This document shows, in pieces, positions 25,438 through 35,482 of a DNA stretch of 64,000 nucleotides. Under the pieces are notes generated by a model. The model searched no databases. It was not told where the DNA came from and saw only the letters and a list, made by a program, of their open reading frames with translations. This DNA comes from Rugamonas rivuli (GTDB taxonomy: Bacteria > Pseudomonadota > Gammaproteobacteria > Burkholderiales > Burkholderiaceae_D): assembly GCF_009380165.1 (NCBI RefSeq), contig NZ_WHUF01000003.1, positions 558,001 to 622,000 on the forward strand, read 5' to 3'. Numbering within the stretch: position 1 is the first letter of the stretch; each line of letters starts with the position of its first letter. Made by a program: the position numbers and the translations under genes.

Positions 25438-26616
25438 TTATTCAGCCAGCGAGAGCCAGGCGCCTGCCGAGTTGTCCAGCACTTGCACAATCATGTATTT
25501 GCAACGGCCGCGTATCAGCGGCGGCGTGTCCTTGAGCATCATGGCGCGGTCGAGGCGGATGAACTGCTCGAAGTGGTCGGCCAGGCCGGCGCGCATCATG
25601 CCGTCGCTGAAGCTGTTGCCGAACAGGCAGGTGGCCGGCAGCAGGCCGCGCCCGCCGACGGTGTCGGTGATGGATTCGAAGCCGGTCTTGCGGGCATCCA
25701 TGGTCTGCACCTGGTGCACGTCCTGCCAGGTCTTGGTCAGCTGCGGCTCCATCTGCACGCCGTTGCTGAGCACGGCGGCAAAGCGCGCTTCCGAACCGTC
25801 GAAGGCTTCGGTGTGGTAGGCCAGCGGGTGGCTCCAGGCCGGCCCCCGCCCTTCCAGGCTGGCGATGCGGTTGGTGGCCTGTTCCGCCACCTTCAGCGCC
25901 GTCAGGTCGGTCCAGTGGAAATCCTGGCGGTAGAAAATCGGGAACTTGCCCTGCGACGCGGCCAGGATGCCGTAGACGTCGACGAAGTGGAATTCCGGCG
26001 TCTGCTCGAAGCGGCGATACAGCTGCATGAAGTGCGACGGCTGCTGGATGCGCGGCAGGAAGAACGGAATACGGTCCTGCGTGAAATACTGCTTGCTCAT
26101 CGGCGTCATCAGTATCATCGTCGTGCCCTGCGCCTTCAGCTGCGCCGCCACCTTCGCCATGCCCTGGTACACCAGCTCGGCGTTGGTCGGCACCGCCAGC
26201 AGGGTTTCAGTGGCCGGCAGCTCGATGTCGGAAATGCTGCGGCCGTACATCTCGCCCTGCTTGCCGAAATAGACGCGGCGCGACGTGTGGAACAGGCGCA
26301 GGTCCAGCTCGTTCTTGGTGCGTATCATCAGGCTGCGCAAGCCCAGGTGGTCCGAATAGCCTTTTTCGAAATTGCGGTAGTTCTTGTCGAAGTCGTACCA
26401 GCGGCCTTCCCAGTGGGTCGGCAGCGGCGCCAGCGGGCGCATTTCCACCAGGTCGGGCGCGCTTTTGGCGCCATTGTCGATGGTGGCGATGGCGGGGATC
26501 AGGCTGACGGCGAAGATCAGCAGCACGAACAGCACGCGGAACGGCCGCAGCCGGCGCGGCCGCGCTGGGCGCGCGACCGCTGCGGCGGCGGTCTGCGCAA
26601 GAGGCGAAGAACTCAT
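25438..26616 (-). CDS. AlgJ/AlgX-like SGNH-type O-acetyltransferase, membrane anchored
   Basis: Encodes 392 residues. A Pro/Arg-rich cytoplasmic start, one membrane helix (about 27-45), then a periplasmic domain with the AlgX/AlgJ features: GKQGEMYGRS near the start, RQDFHWTDLTA carrying the D-x-H pair, and LFGNSFSDGMM with the probable nucleophilic Ser. It likely transfers acetyl groups supplied by the adjacent MBOAT protein to a surface polysaccharide. The pair forms a stand-alone acetylation module. Confidence 0.82.
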   Translation of the reverse strand: MSSSPLAQTAAAAVARPARPRRLRPFRVLFVLLIFAVSLIPAIATIDNGAKSAPDLVEMRPLAPLPTHWEGRWYDFDKNYRNFEKGYSDHLGLRSLMIRTKNELDLRLFHTSRRVYFGKQGEMYGRSISDIELPATETLLAVPTNAELVYQGMAKVAAQLKAQGTTMILMTPMSKQYFTQDRIPFFLPRIQQPSHFMQLYRRFEQTPEFHFVDVYGILAASQGKFPIFYRQDFHWTDLTALKVAEQATNRIASLEGRGPAWSHPLAYHTEAFDGSEARFAAVLSNGVQMEPQLTKTWQDVHQVQTMDARKTGFESITDTVGGRGLLPATCLFGNSFSDGMMRAGLADHFEQFIRLDRAMMLKDTPPLIRGRCKYMIVQVLDNSAGAWLSLAE

Positions 26617-26708
26617 AAGGCGGGGTACTTTTTTGACTGGGTCTTACATATCGGTTGCGCATGGTAGCAGATATGCAATGCACCATCAACCGCGCTCAAG
26701 CTCCGGGT

Positions 26709-27827
26709 CTAGACCAGCACCAGGTTGTCGCGATGGATCAGCTCCTGGCCTTCGACGAAACCGAGGATGGCCTCGATCTCGCTGGACGGCTTGCGCATGA
26801 TGCGGCGCGTTTCGGCGCTGGTGTAGTTGGACAGCCCGCGCGCCACCGGCACGCCGTCGGCGCTGACGCAGGTGATGACGGCGCCGCGTCCGAACTCGCC
26901 CTTGACGTCGACCACGCCGATCGGCAGCAGCGACTTGCCTTCCTTGCTCAGCTTCTGCACCGCGCCGGCGTCCAGCACCACCTGGCCTGCCGTGTGCAGG
27001 TGGTCGGCCATCCACTGCTTACGCGCCGTCAGGTGGCCGGTCTGCGCCGCCAGCTCGGTGCCGATCGATTCGCCACCGGCCAGGCGCTCCAGCACATTGT
27101 TCTCGCGGCCGTAGGCGATCACGGTGTGCGCGCCCGACTTGGCGGCACGCTTGGCGGCCAGGATCTTGGTCAGCATGCCGCCGCGCCCCAGGCTGCTGCC
27201 CGCGCCGCCGGCCATCGCCTCCAGCGCCAGATCGCCGGCGCGGCCTTGCTGGATCAGCGTCGCCGACGGATCCTTGCGCGGATCGGCGCTGTACAGGCCT
27301 TGCTGATCGGTCAGGATGATCAGCGCGTCGGCCTCGATCAGGTTGGCCACCAGCGCGCCCAGCGTGTCGTTGTCGCCGAACTTGATTTCATCGGTGACGA
27401 CGGTGTCGTTCTCGTTGATGATGGGCACGACGCCCAGCCGCAGCAAGGTGGTCAGCGTCGAGCGCGCGTTCAGGTAGCGTTCGCGGTCGGCCAGGTCGGC
27501 GTGGGTCAGCAGCACTTGCGCCGTGCCCAGCTGGTGGGCGCGGAAGCTGGTCTCGTAGATCTGCGCCAGGCCCATCTGGCCGACGGCGGCGCAGGCCTGC
27601 AGTTCGTGGATGTCGGTCGGGCGCTGTTCGAAGCCCAGGCGCAGCATGCCCTCGGCGATGGCGCCGGACGATACCAGCACGACTTCCTTGCCCAGGGCCC
27701 GCAGGCCGGCGATCTGCGACGCCCAGCGCGCGATGGCGGCGTGGTCCAGGCCGCGGCCGTCGTTGGTGACGAGCGAGGAACCGACCTTGATGATGATGCG
27801 CGTAGCTTTTTGTATGACGGAATTCAT
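26709..27827 (-). CDS. proB: Glutamate 5-kinase
   Basis: Encodes 372 residues. An amino acid kinase domain ([13 protein letters not shown] at the N-terminus, NENDTV and [12 protein letters not shown] further on, GTGGMLTK-like loop as GRGGMLTKI) is followed by a C-terminal PUA domain (about 280-360). It catalyses the first step of proline synthesis. It lies downstream of obgE in the same direction, the usual betaproteobacterial order, but a 170-base gap with a hairpin separates them. Confidence 0.96.
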   Translation of the reverse strand: MNSVIQKATRIIIKVGSSLVTNDGRGLDHAAIARWASQIAGLRALGKEVVLVSSGAIAEGMLRLGFEQRPTDIHELQACAAVGQMGLAQIYETSFRAHQLGTAQVLLTHADLADRERYLNARSTLTTLLRLGVVPIINENDTVVTDEIKFGDNDTLGALVANLIEADALIILTDQQGLYSADPRKDPSATLIQQGRAGDLALEAMAGGAGSSLGRGGMLTKILAAKRAAKSGAHTVIAYGRENNVLERLAGGESIGTELAAQTGHLTARKQWMADHLHTAGQVVLDAGAVQKLSKEGKSLLPIGVVDVKGEFGRGAVITCVSADGVPVARGLSNYTSAETRRIMRKPSSEIEAILGFVEGQELIHRDNLVLV

Positions 27828-27950
27828 AGGTACGACAATTCTCCAAACAAGCGGATGAAGGGATTCAGTGCTGTGATTTGGCGGGCGGATTGCCCTGCTT
27901 TGCCGCTAACAGTCGCCGGCCCTGCTGTGGCAGGACGGGCGCCGAGATGG

Positions 27951-27982
27951 AAAGGCATAATCAGCTGATAACTGATTATGCC
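27951..27982 (-). terminator. Hairpin downstream of obgE, probable terminator
   Basis: GGCATAATCAG and CTGATTATGCC form a perfect 11-base dyad around a 7-base loop (27954-27982). On the minus strand it is followed only by TTTCC, so it is a weak terminator or an mRNA-stabilising hairpin. The remaining bases to proB show nothing else. Confidence 0.55.
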
Positions 27983-27996
27983 GGTGATGCAGAGGA

Positions 27997-29172
<1,176 letters not shown>

Positions 29173-29219
29173 TTACAAAACGACCCGTGCGGCTAGCGCA
29201 CCGGGCCGGGTAGCGTTAT

Positions 29220-29477
29220 TTACGCTGGAACAACGGTAACGAATTGCTTCGAACCTTCGCCCTTGACTACGAACTTGACCTTGCCGTCCACCAGAGCGAA
29301 CAGGGTGTGGTCTTTGCCCATGCCAACACCTTCGCCGGCGCGCACTGGCGTGCCGCGTTGACGAATGATGATGCCACCAGCATTGATCGATTGACCGCCG
29401 TAAACCTTAACGCCCAGGCGTTTTGATTCTGAGTCACGACCATTTCGCGTTGTGCCGCCGCCTTTTTTGTGTGCCAT
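29220..29477 (-). CDS. rpmA: 50S ribosomal protein L27
   Basis: Encodes 85 residues starting [19 protein letters not shown], the conserved L27 N-terminus that reaches the peptidyl transferase centre. [19 protein letters not shown] follows. No leader cleavage extension of the Firmicutes type is present. It is cotranscribed with rplU, 39 bases downstream. Confidence 0.98.
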   Translation of the reverse strand: MAHKKGGGTTRNGRDSESKRLGVKVYGGQSINAGGIIIRQRGTPVRAGEGVGMGKDHTLFALVDGKVKFVVKGEGSKQFVTVVPA

Positions 29478-29516
29478 TTAAGACTCCTTGGATACTAATT
29501 CTCGGGCAAACGGCGA

Positions 29517-29828
29517 TTAGCCGTTGATCGATACGATTTGGATTTCGGTGTAATTTTGGCGATGGCCTTGATGCTTCTGGTAGTGCTTACGACGACGCAT
29601 CTTGAAAATCTTCACTTTATCGTGACGACCGTGTGCCACAACAGTAACCAGTACCTTTGCACCCTCAACCAGAGGAGCACCAAATTTGATGCTCTCGCCT
29701 TCGCCAACGGCGAGGACCTGATCGATGGTGAGTTCGGAACCAATGTCTGCCGGTATCTGTTCTACTTTAAGTTTTTCGCCAGCGACAACTTTGTATTGTT
29801 TGCCACCGGTTTTTATGACCGCGTACAT
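29517..29828 (-). CDS. rplU: 50S ribosomal protein L21
   Basis: Encodes 103 residues starting [18 protein letters not shown], with the C-terminal [15 protein letters not shown] rRNA-binding stretch typical of L21. It is the first gene of the rplU-rpmA(-obgE) unit. Upstream in-frame ATG codons lie before or at the promoter and are rejected. Confidence 0.98.
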   Translation of the reverse strand: MYAVIKTGGKQYKVVAGEKLKVEQIPADIGSELTIDQVLAVGEGESIKFGAPLVEGAKVLVTVVAHGRHDKVKIFKMRRRKHYQKHQGHRQNYTEIQIVSING

Positions 29829-29919
29829 GATTTGAAACCTCATCAAATGTTTAAGAAAATTTCGTCCGATGTCCTTGCAACGCCCTTGAGAGGCAGGCAT
29901 GGAAACCGGGGAACCGCTG

Positions 29920-29948
29920 ATTATACATGGGATGGGATTTCGCGTCAA
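29920..29948 (-). promoter_or_regulatory. Sigma-70 promoter of rplU-rpmA
   Basis: On the minus strand TTGACG, a 17-base spacer and TATAAT form a near-perfect promoter. The transcript would start near 29913, giving a leader of about 85 bases before rplU. Confidence 0.85.
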
Positions 29949-30072
29949 AAACTATTCACAAATGCCGGCGGGCGTGGTATGTCGGCTATCTTGCTGTCGC
30001 CTTCATCTTACATATTTGGCAAACATGTTGCTTCGGATGGGGCAGGCAGCCCCTGTAGACGGGGGCATGACG

Positions 30073-30078
30073 TATAAT
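30073..30078 (+). promoter_or_regulatory. -10 element of ispB
   Basis: A perfect TATAAT 34 bases before the proposed TTG start. No good -35 match is seen at the right distance. It indicates transcription starting near 30085 and so rules out upstream translation starts. Confidence 0.55.
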
Positions 30079-30111
30079 CTCGGCACCAATAGTCTACCGC
30101 ACAGGTTCGCC

Positions 30112-31101
30112 TTGTCTGCCGCTACCCAAAACGCCACCCAAAACAATATCGCCCACACGATCGCCGCCGACATGGACGCGGTCAACACGGTGATCCGCCA
30201 GAAACTGCATTCCGAGGTCAGCCTCGTCAACCAGATTGCTGAGTACATCATCAGCGCGGGCGGCAAACGCATCCGCCCGGTGCTGGTGCTGCTGGTGGCC
30301 AACGCCTATTCCTACAAGGGCACCGCGCACCACGAGCTGGCGGCGGTGGTCGAGTTCATCCATACCGCGACGCTGCTGCATGACGACGTGGTCGACGAAT
30401 CGTCGCTGCGCCGCGGCCGCGCCACCGCCAACGCCCTGTTCGGCAATGCCGCCTCGGTGCTGGTGGGCGACTTCCTGTACTCGCGCGCCTTCCAGATGAT
30501 GGTCGGCCTGAACAATATGCGCGTGATGCAGATCCTGTCGGACGCCACCAACGTCATCGCCGAAGGCGAAGTGCTGCAGCTGCTGAACATGCACGACCCG
30601 GACGTCAGCCAGGAACGCTATCTGCAGGTGATCCGCTCCAAGACCGCCAAGCTGTTCGAAGCGGCGGCCGAGCTGGGCGCGCTGATTTCCGGCTGCAACG
30701 ACCAGCAAATCGAAGCGGCCGGCGAATACGGCCGCTCGCTGGGCACGGCCTTCCAGCTGATCGACGACGTGCTGGACTATGCGGGCGACGCCAATGAAAT
30801 CGGCAAGAACGTCGGCGACGATCTGCGCGAAGGCAAGCCGACGCTGCCGCTGATCTACCTGATGGAAAACGGTACGCCGGAGCAGCGCGAGCTGGTGCGC
30901 AGCTGCATCGAGCAAGGCGACGAGCAGCACTTCGACACCATCCTGGCGGCGATCACCACCAGCGGCGCGCTGGACTACACGCGCCAGCAGGCGGTGACGG
31001 CGGCCGAACGCGCCGCCGCCGCGATTGCCGACCTGCCCGACAGCGTCTACAAGGAATCGCTGCTGCAACTGGCCCACTTCTCGGTCCACCGCACGCACTA
31101 A
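30112..31101 (+). CDS. ispB: Octaprenyl diphosphate synthase
   Basis: Encodes about 329 residues from a TTG start (LSAATQNATQNN, read as Met). Both Asp-rich motifs of trans-prenyl synthases are present, LLHDDVVDES (DDxxD) and LIDDVLDYAGD, plus the GGKRIRPVLVLL substrate region. It makes the C40 side chain of ubiquinone. The frame is open far upstream, but a TATAAT at 30073-30078 makes the TTG at 30112 or the ATG at 30171 the plausible starts. It is divergent from rplU, as in many proteobacteria, and ends at a terminator. Confidence 0.93.
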   Translation: MSAATQNATQNNIAHTIAADMDAVNTVIRQKLHSEVSLVNQIAEYIISAGGKRIRPVLVLLVANAYSYKGTAHHELAAVVEFIHTATLLHDDVVDESSLRRGRATANALFGNAASVLVGDFLYSRAFQMMVGLNNMRVMQILSDATNVIAEGEVLQLLNMHDPDVSQERYLQVIRSKTAKLFEAAAELGALISGCNDQQIEAAGEYGRSLGTAFQLIDDVLDYAGDANEIGKNVGDDLREGKPTLPLIYLMENGTPEQRELVRSCIEQGDEQHFDTILAAITTSGALDYTRQQAVTAAERAAAAIADLPDSVYKESLLQLAHFSVHRTH

Positions 31102-31106
31102 ACGAC

Positions 31107-31131
31107 AACGGCGCCTCAGGCGCCGTTTTTA
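31107..31131 (+). terminator. Terminator after ispB
   Basis: AACGGCGCC and GGCGCCGTT pair around a TCA loop and are followed by a T-run. It lies between the converging ispB and the ankyrin-like gene. Confidence 0.9.
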
Positions 31132-31144
31132 TTTGTGGCCGCGC

Positions 31145-32254
31145 TTACTTGCCGGCCGTGGTGTGCTGCACGCCGCCGGCGCGTCTGAGGATTTGCTGGA
31201 TGTCCTCGCGCTTTTCGAAAATCGCTTCGTCAAGCGGCGTGTGGTAATCGATCTGATTCACCGGAAAGCCGCGCTGCAACGCCAGCTCGATCACTGCCGG
31301 CGAACTGCGCCGGACCAGCGTGTGCAGCAACGGCGATCCGATCTTGTAGGTGCAGCTTGGGTCGAGCCGGCCCAGCAGCGCCAGCATGGCGGCGTTGATC
31401 TCCGCATCGTCGCCATCCTTGTAGTCGCGCCCGCGCCCCTTCTGCGTGGGCGACGGCAAGTCCAGCAACTCGTTGAGCTCATAGCACATGGCCTCGGCCG
31501 TGCCGCCTTCGCGCATTACGGTGGTCGCATCCCGCAGCACCGGCCCACGCGACGTCAGGCCGGTGCGCGCATCGCCCGGCGCGGCGCCCGTCACCGGGCC
31601 GGTGGCCGGCAGGTTCTTAATTTCCTTCTCCAACGCCCCGGCCCAGCGGTCGACCGTCTTGCTCGTGTGGCAGTGCCCGCCACACATGATTTCCTTGAGC
31701 GGCCCCAGCAGATCAACCTGCATCTCGCAATAGTCCGCGCCGGACAGCCAATACTGCCTGGCCTTGCCGTCGAGGACCAGGCTGACCACCGAGCTGGCCA
31801 CCTTGGTGGTGCAATGGATGGCGTCTTCCGAGGCCAGGTTGGTCCTGGTCGTCGGCCCGTCGTGCCGCGCGTATTGCCGGATCAGGCGGCGCGCATCGTC
31901 CGCGTTGACCGGGCGGACATCGAACGACGAGTAGCCGCGTTCAAGCATCAGATACGCGCGCTCGCCCTGGACGAACAGCCCCTGGCGACGCAGCTCCCCC
32001 TGCACGAACACGGCGGCATCCAGTTTGTCCAGCGGCACCTGCTGCAGCAGATAACGGATCTGCCAAGCGCGCTTGTCGATCTGCTGATAGAGATTGAAGG
32101 TATCGTTCCATCCGCGCCGGATCGGCGGCGCCTCGGCCCGCTGCGCCTTGAACGTCAGATCCCAGCCTTCCGGCACCGGCACCGCATGCGCGGCCGGCGC
32201 CAGCACCATCATGGCGGCGAGTATCAAGCGGCATAGCCGGCGCAGCGTCTTCAT
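31145..32254 (-). CDS. Secreted protein with C-terminal ankyrin-like repeats, function unknown
   Basis: Encodes 369 residues: a signal peptide (about 1-24, ending APAAHA), then a long region of no family I recognise with a Cys pair in CGGHCHTS. The C-terminal 60 residues look like two ankyrin-type repeats (SPLLHTLVRRSSPAVIELAL, then TPLDEAIFEKREDIQQILRR). It is probably periplasmic. The ATG at 32254 lies two bases after the arsC stop, so it is cotranscribed with arsC. The longer upstream frame is only the shadow of arsC. Confidence 0.65.
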   Translation of the reverse strand: MKTLRRLCRLILAAMMVLAPAAHAVPVPEGWDLTFKAQRAEAPPIRRGWNDTFNLYQQIDKRAWQIRYLLQQVPLDKLDAAVFVQGELRRQGLFVQGERAYLMLERGYSSFDVRPVNADDARRLIRQYARHDGPTTRTNLASEDAIHCTTKVASSVVSLVLDGKARQYWLSGADYCEMQVDLLGPLKEIMCGGHCHTSKTVDRWAGALEKEIKNLPATGPVTGAAPGDARTGLTSRGPVLRDATTVMREGGTAEAMCYELNELLDLPSPTQKGRGRDYKDGDDAEINAAMLALLGRLDPSCTYKIGSPLLHTLVRRSSPAVIELALQRGFPVNQIDYHTPLDEAIFEKREDIQQILRRAGGVQHTTAGK

Positions 32255-32256
32255 CG

Positions 32257-32604
32257 TTACAGCAGTTCCAGCACCAGCTCGGATGGCCGGCACAGGCGCA
32301 CGCCCTTGTCCGTCACCACGAAGGGGCGGTTGATCAGGATGGGATGGGCCATCATGGCGTCCAGCAGCGCGTCGTCCGACAGCGAGGCGTCGGCCAGGCC
32401 CAGCTGTTCGTACAGATCGCCCTTGTCGCGCATCGCCGCGCGCGCGCTCAAGCCGGCCTTGGCGATCATGGCCTTCAGCGCCTCGCGCGACGGCGGGTTC
32501 TTGACGTAGTCGACGATCTCCGGCTCGACGCCGGTGGCGCGTATCGCCTCCAGCGTCTTGCGCGAAGTACCGCAGGCGTTGTTGTGATAAATCGTGATGC
32601 TCAT
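32257..32604 (-). CDS. arsC: Arsenate reductase, glutaredoxin-dependent (ArsC family)
   Basis: Encodes 115 residues with the catalytic Cys11 in NNACGTSRKT and the C-terminal HPILINRPFVVTDKGVRLCRP, both classic for ArsC. It reduces arsenate to arsenite in the cytoplasm. No arsenite pump or ArsR gene is nearby, so it may act alone or be a housekeeping member of the family. It heads a two-gene unit with the ankyrin-like gene. Confidence 0.9.
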   Translation of the reverse strand: MSITIYHNNACGTSRKTLEAIRATGVEPEIVDYVKNPPSREALKAMIAKAGLSARAAMRDKGDLYEQLGLADASLSDDALLDAMMAHPILINRPFVVTDKGVRLCRPSELVLELL

Positions 32605-32644
32605 GATGCTGCCCTTGCGTGGAATTCAAAGGCAGCATTATCGC

Positions 32645-34981
32645 TTAAAACTTCGCCGCCACGCTCACGCCTATGCTGCGCGGCGCCAGCCGGTAGCCCT
32701 GCACGATGGACGCCACCTGCGGATGCTGGATCACCGTGTCATTGTCGAAGGCGTTCTTGACGAACACGCTGACGTTGTAACGGTCGAAGGCCATGCCGGC
32801 GCTGAAGTCGGCGGTGTGATAGGCCGGCCGCTGGTAGTCGGTCTGCGCCGGATTGAGCGAGCCCTTGCTGGCACCCACCCACTGCATGCCGCCCATCACA
32901 AACGCGCTCTTGTCGCCGAACACCGCGAAGTTGTAGGTGGCGTTAAAGGCGGCGTTATATTTCGGCACGCCCTGCACCTGCGCACCGGCCACCGCACCCA
33001 CCACGCCGTTGCGCGAACCCTCGTCGTTCGACAGCTCGGCCTTGACGTAGCCGGCCGAGGCCGTCAGCGTCAGGCCCGGCAACGGCTTGGCCTTGATGTC
33101 GAACTCGAAGCCCTTGCTGGTGGCGTCGCCGGCGTTGGCGTTGTAGGTGTAGGCGCAGGTCGGCAGGTAGACGCCCTGCTGGATATTCTTCCACTTCACG
33201 TAGAACACGTCGGCGTTGACCGTCAGGCGGTTGTTGAGGAAGCGCGACTTGCTGCCCACCTCGTAGCTCCACAGGCTGTCGGCCGAATACGAATCCGGTC
33301 CCTTGGTCAGGCCGTTCGCCGCCAGGTCTTGCGAACAGGTGGTCGGCGGCACGTAGATGTTGTTGCCGCCCAGGCGGAAGCCCTTGGCCACGCTGGTGTA
33401 GACGGTGTTGGCCGGGTTGACTTCCCACGTCAGCGCATACTTCGGCGTGAACGCCTTCGACGACGAAGCGGCGCTGCTGTTGTTGCCGGCGCCGGCCAGG
33501 TAGTTGCCGTTGCGCTGGTCCAGCGTGGAGTCGGCCTTCAGGTAGCGTGCGCCCACGGTGGCGTGCACAGTCGGCGTGAAGTAGTAGTTGACCTCGCCGA
33601 AGACCGAGCTCTGCTTCTCGCGGAAATGGAAGGCGCCGGCGAACGAGTTATCGTTCGGGAACTGGCCGGGCCGCGCGCCGGGCAGCAGGTCCGGATCGGC
33701 GATGTCGAAGCCGAAGCTCTTGAAGGTATCGGTGACGCCGAAGATCGGGTCGTTCTCGATGATATTGGTGTGCTGGTTGGAGAAGTAAGTACCTGCCAGC
33801 CAGGTCCACGGCGACACCGCCGCGTCGTAAGGCCGCGACGCCAGGCGGAATTCCTGCGACACCTGGCGCACCTGGTTGTTCAGGTAGACCGCCGACGGCA
33901 GGCCGGCGATCGCCGCGATCAACTCCGGCGGCGCCTTGCCGCCATCGTCGGTCGAGGTCAGGAAAGTCGACAGCGAATAGCTGTTGTAGGCCGAGCCGTT
34001 CTGCGTGCGGTCGAACTTGCGCTCGAAGTAGCTGGTGGCCGAGGTCAGATCCATCGCGCCCAGGTCCCAGTTGACGGTGACGCTGGGTGTCAGCAGCGTA
34101 TCCTTGGACGGTTCGCGCACCTGCTTCTGCGCCTGGTAGTTGGGGCGGTCCAGGTTGAAGGCGGCGATATCCTTGGCATCGACCTTCTGGTAGTAGACCG
34201 ACGGCGTGATCGTCACCGAGCGGATCGGCTTCCACTTCAGCGCCACGCGCATTTCCTGGTCGCTGAGCTTGTTGATATTGCTGGCCAGGTTCTTGCCGTC
34301 GCCGTCGACCTGGTTGATGTAGCCGCCCGTGTGCTGGGCCTGCACGCCGATGCGCAGCGCCAGCTCGTCCGGGATCAGCGGGAAGTTGGCGACCATATTG
34401 GCCGCGTAGTTGCCGCTGCCGCCCTTGGTGTTGGACAGCTCGCCGTAGGTGCTGAATTCGCGCTCCTTCAGGTCCGGCTCGTTCGGCACGAACTTGATGG
34501 TGCCGCCCATGGAACTGGCGCCGTACAAGGTGGCCTGCGGACCGCGCAGCACTTCGACGCGGTCGATGTCGAAGAACTTCGGCTCCACCGTGCCCATGGT
34601 GTAGACGTTGCCGACCGTGATGGAGACGTCACCCAGGTAAATGCCGACCGTGGCCGCGCCGGCCGTCGAGCTGATGCCGCGGATCTCGATGTTCTCGGTG
34701 CCGGGTCCGGCGCCGCCGTTGCCGCTGGCGGCGGTGAAGGAGATGTTGGGCACCACCCGCGTGAGGTCGGTGAAGTCGTTGACGTGTTCGGCCTGGAGCT
34801 GGGCGCCGGTGACGGCGGTGATGCTCATCGCCACCTTGGCCGGATCTTCCTTGCGCTTCTGCGCCGTGACCTTGACCACTTCGATCTCGTCGGACGGCTT
34901 GACCTGCGCCCAAGCCGGAGCGGACAACACCGCCATCGCCGCAGCGACGGAACTGCACATAATCGTTTGCCGTATCTTCAT
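32645..34981 (-). CDS. TonB-dependent outer-membrane receptor
   Basis: Encodes 778 residues: a signal peptide (ending APAWAQV), a TonB-box-like stretch IEVVKVTAQKR, a plug domain (IEIRGISSTAGAATVGIYLGDV, GPQATLYGASSMGGTIKF) and a beta-barrel ending in Phe (GVSVAAKF). The ligand is not evident; the family takes up iron complexes, vitamins or sugars. ATG at 34981 is preferred because GGAAGG precedes it; an ATG at 34996 would place a hydrophilic tail before the signal. It is followed by arsC without a terminator. Confidence 0.92.
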   Translation of the reverse strand: MKIRQTIMCSSVAAAMAVLSAPAWAQVKPSDEIEVVKVTAQKRKEDPAKVAMSITAVTGAQLQAEHVNDFTDLTRVVPNISFTAASGNGGAGPGTENIEIRGISSTAGAATVGIYLGDVSITVGNVYTMGTVEPKFFDIDRVEVLRGPQATLYGASSMGGTIKFVPNEPDLKEREFSTYGELSNTKGGSGNYAANMVANFPLIPDELALRIGVQAQHTGGYINQVDGDGKNLASNINKLSDQEMRVALKWKPIRSVTITPSVYYQKVDAKDIAAFNLDRPNYQAQKQVREPSKDTLLTPSVTVNWDLGAMDLTSATSYFERKFDRTQNGSAYNSYSLSTFLTSTDDGGKAPPELIAAIAGLPSAVYLNNQVRQVSQEFRLASRPYDAAVSPWTWLAGTYFSNQHTNIIENDPIFGVTDTFKSFGFDIADPDLLPGARPGQFPNDNSFAGAFHFREKQSSVFGEVNYYFTPTVHATVGARYLKADSTLDQRNGNYLAGAGNNSSAASSSKAFTPKYALTWEVNPANTVYTSVAKGFRLGGNNIYVPPTTCSQDLAANGLTKGPDSYSADSLWSYEVGSKSRFLNNRLTVNADVFYVKWKNIQQGVYLPTCAYTYNANAGDATSKGFEFDIKAKPLPGLTLTASAGYVKAELSNDEGSRNGVVGAVAGAQVQGVPKYNAAFNATYNFAVFGDKSAFVMGGMQWVGASKGSLNPAQTDYQRPAYHTADFSAGMAFDRYNVSVFVKNAFDNDTVIQHPQVASIVQGYRLAPRSIGVSVAAKF

Positions 34982-35221
34982 GCCAGACCTTCCCATGTCA
35001 GTAAGGGCGACGCCCCAAAAAGATGCATATTTAGATAATTAATCATATTAACCATCTTGATCTTTTTGCAAAGCAAGAAACTTGCCATTAGCGGGCTGAA
35101 CGTTGGAATCTGGTCACAAATTGGCGGGTTCTGGGCGCGAACGGCCTGGACATCGCCTGGCCGCCTGGAGTTTGCGCCCGATTGAAAACAGCGATGAAAT
35201 CTGGTGTAATTATTACGTAAT

Positions 35222-35298
35222 CGGGGTGTGGCTCAGCCTGGTAGAGCGCTGCGTTCGGGACGCAGAGGCCGGAGGTTCGAATCCTCTCACCCCGACCA
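35222..35298 (+). tRNA. tRNA-Pro (anticodon CGG)
   Basis: A 77-base cloverleaf: acceptor CGGGGTG/CACCCCG, anticodon stem CTGCG/CGCAG with loop TTCGGGA giving anticodon CGG, T-arm GGAGGTTCGAATCCTC, and an encoded CCA end. It reads CCG codons. An isolated tRNA between a TonB receptor gene and the DnaJ-TonB gene, with no sign of an integrated element at its 3' end. Confidence 0.97.
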
Positions 35299-35482
35299 AA
35301 ACCTACTCTCCCTCGTCCTCCAGATCGGCCTGCGGCGCCGGCACAACACACTTGTTGTTTTTTGGTCATTCTTTCCCGGCAACTGCTGAGAATGCGTTCG
35401 TGCGGCTTGATTTCAATATAGTATCTTGCACTGTCGACAAGTTCCATGCCCAGGTCGCGGTCAATAACACTCGCTCTATCCG

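Noticed and set aside
32255..32638. N-terminal extension of the ankyrin-like secreted protein
   Set aside because: It is the shadow of arsC; a proper signal peptide starts at 32254.
34982..35090. Possible Fur box upstream of the TonB receptor gene (AT-rich GATAATTAATCA stretch)
   Set aside because: Only a partial match to the Fur consensus in an AT-rich stretch, so not strong enough to report as a site.
35222..35482. Integration site or mobile element at the tRNA-Pro 3' end
   Set aside because: No integrase gene, no direct repeat of the tRNA end and no change in gene character downstream.
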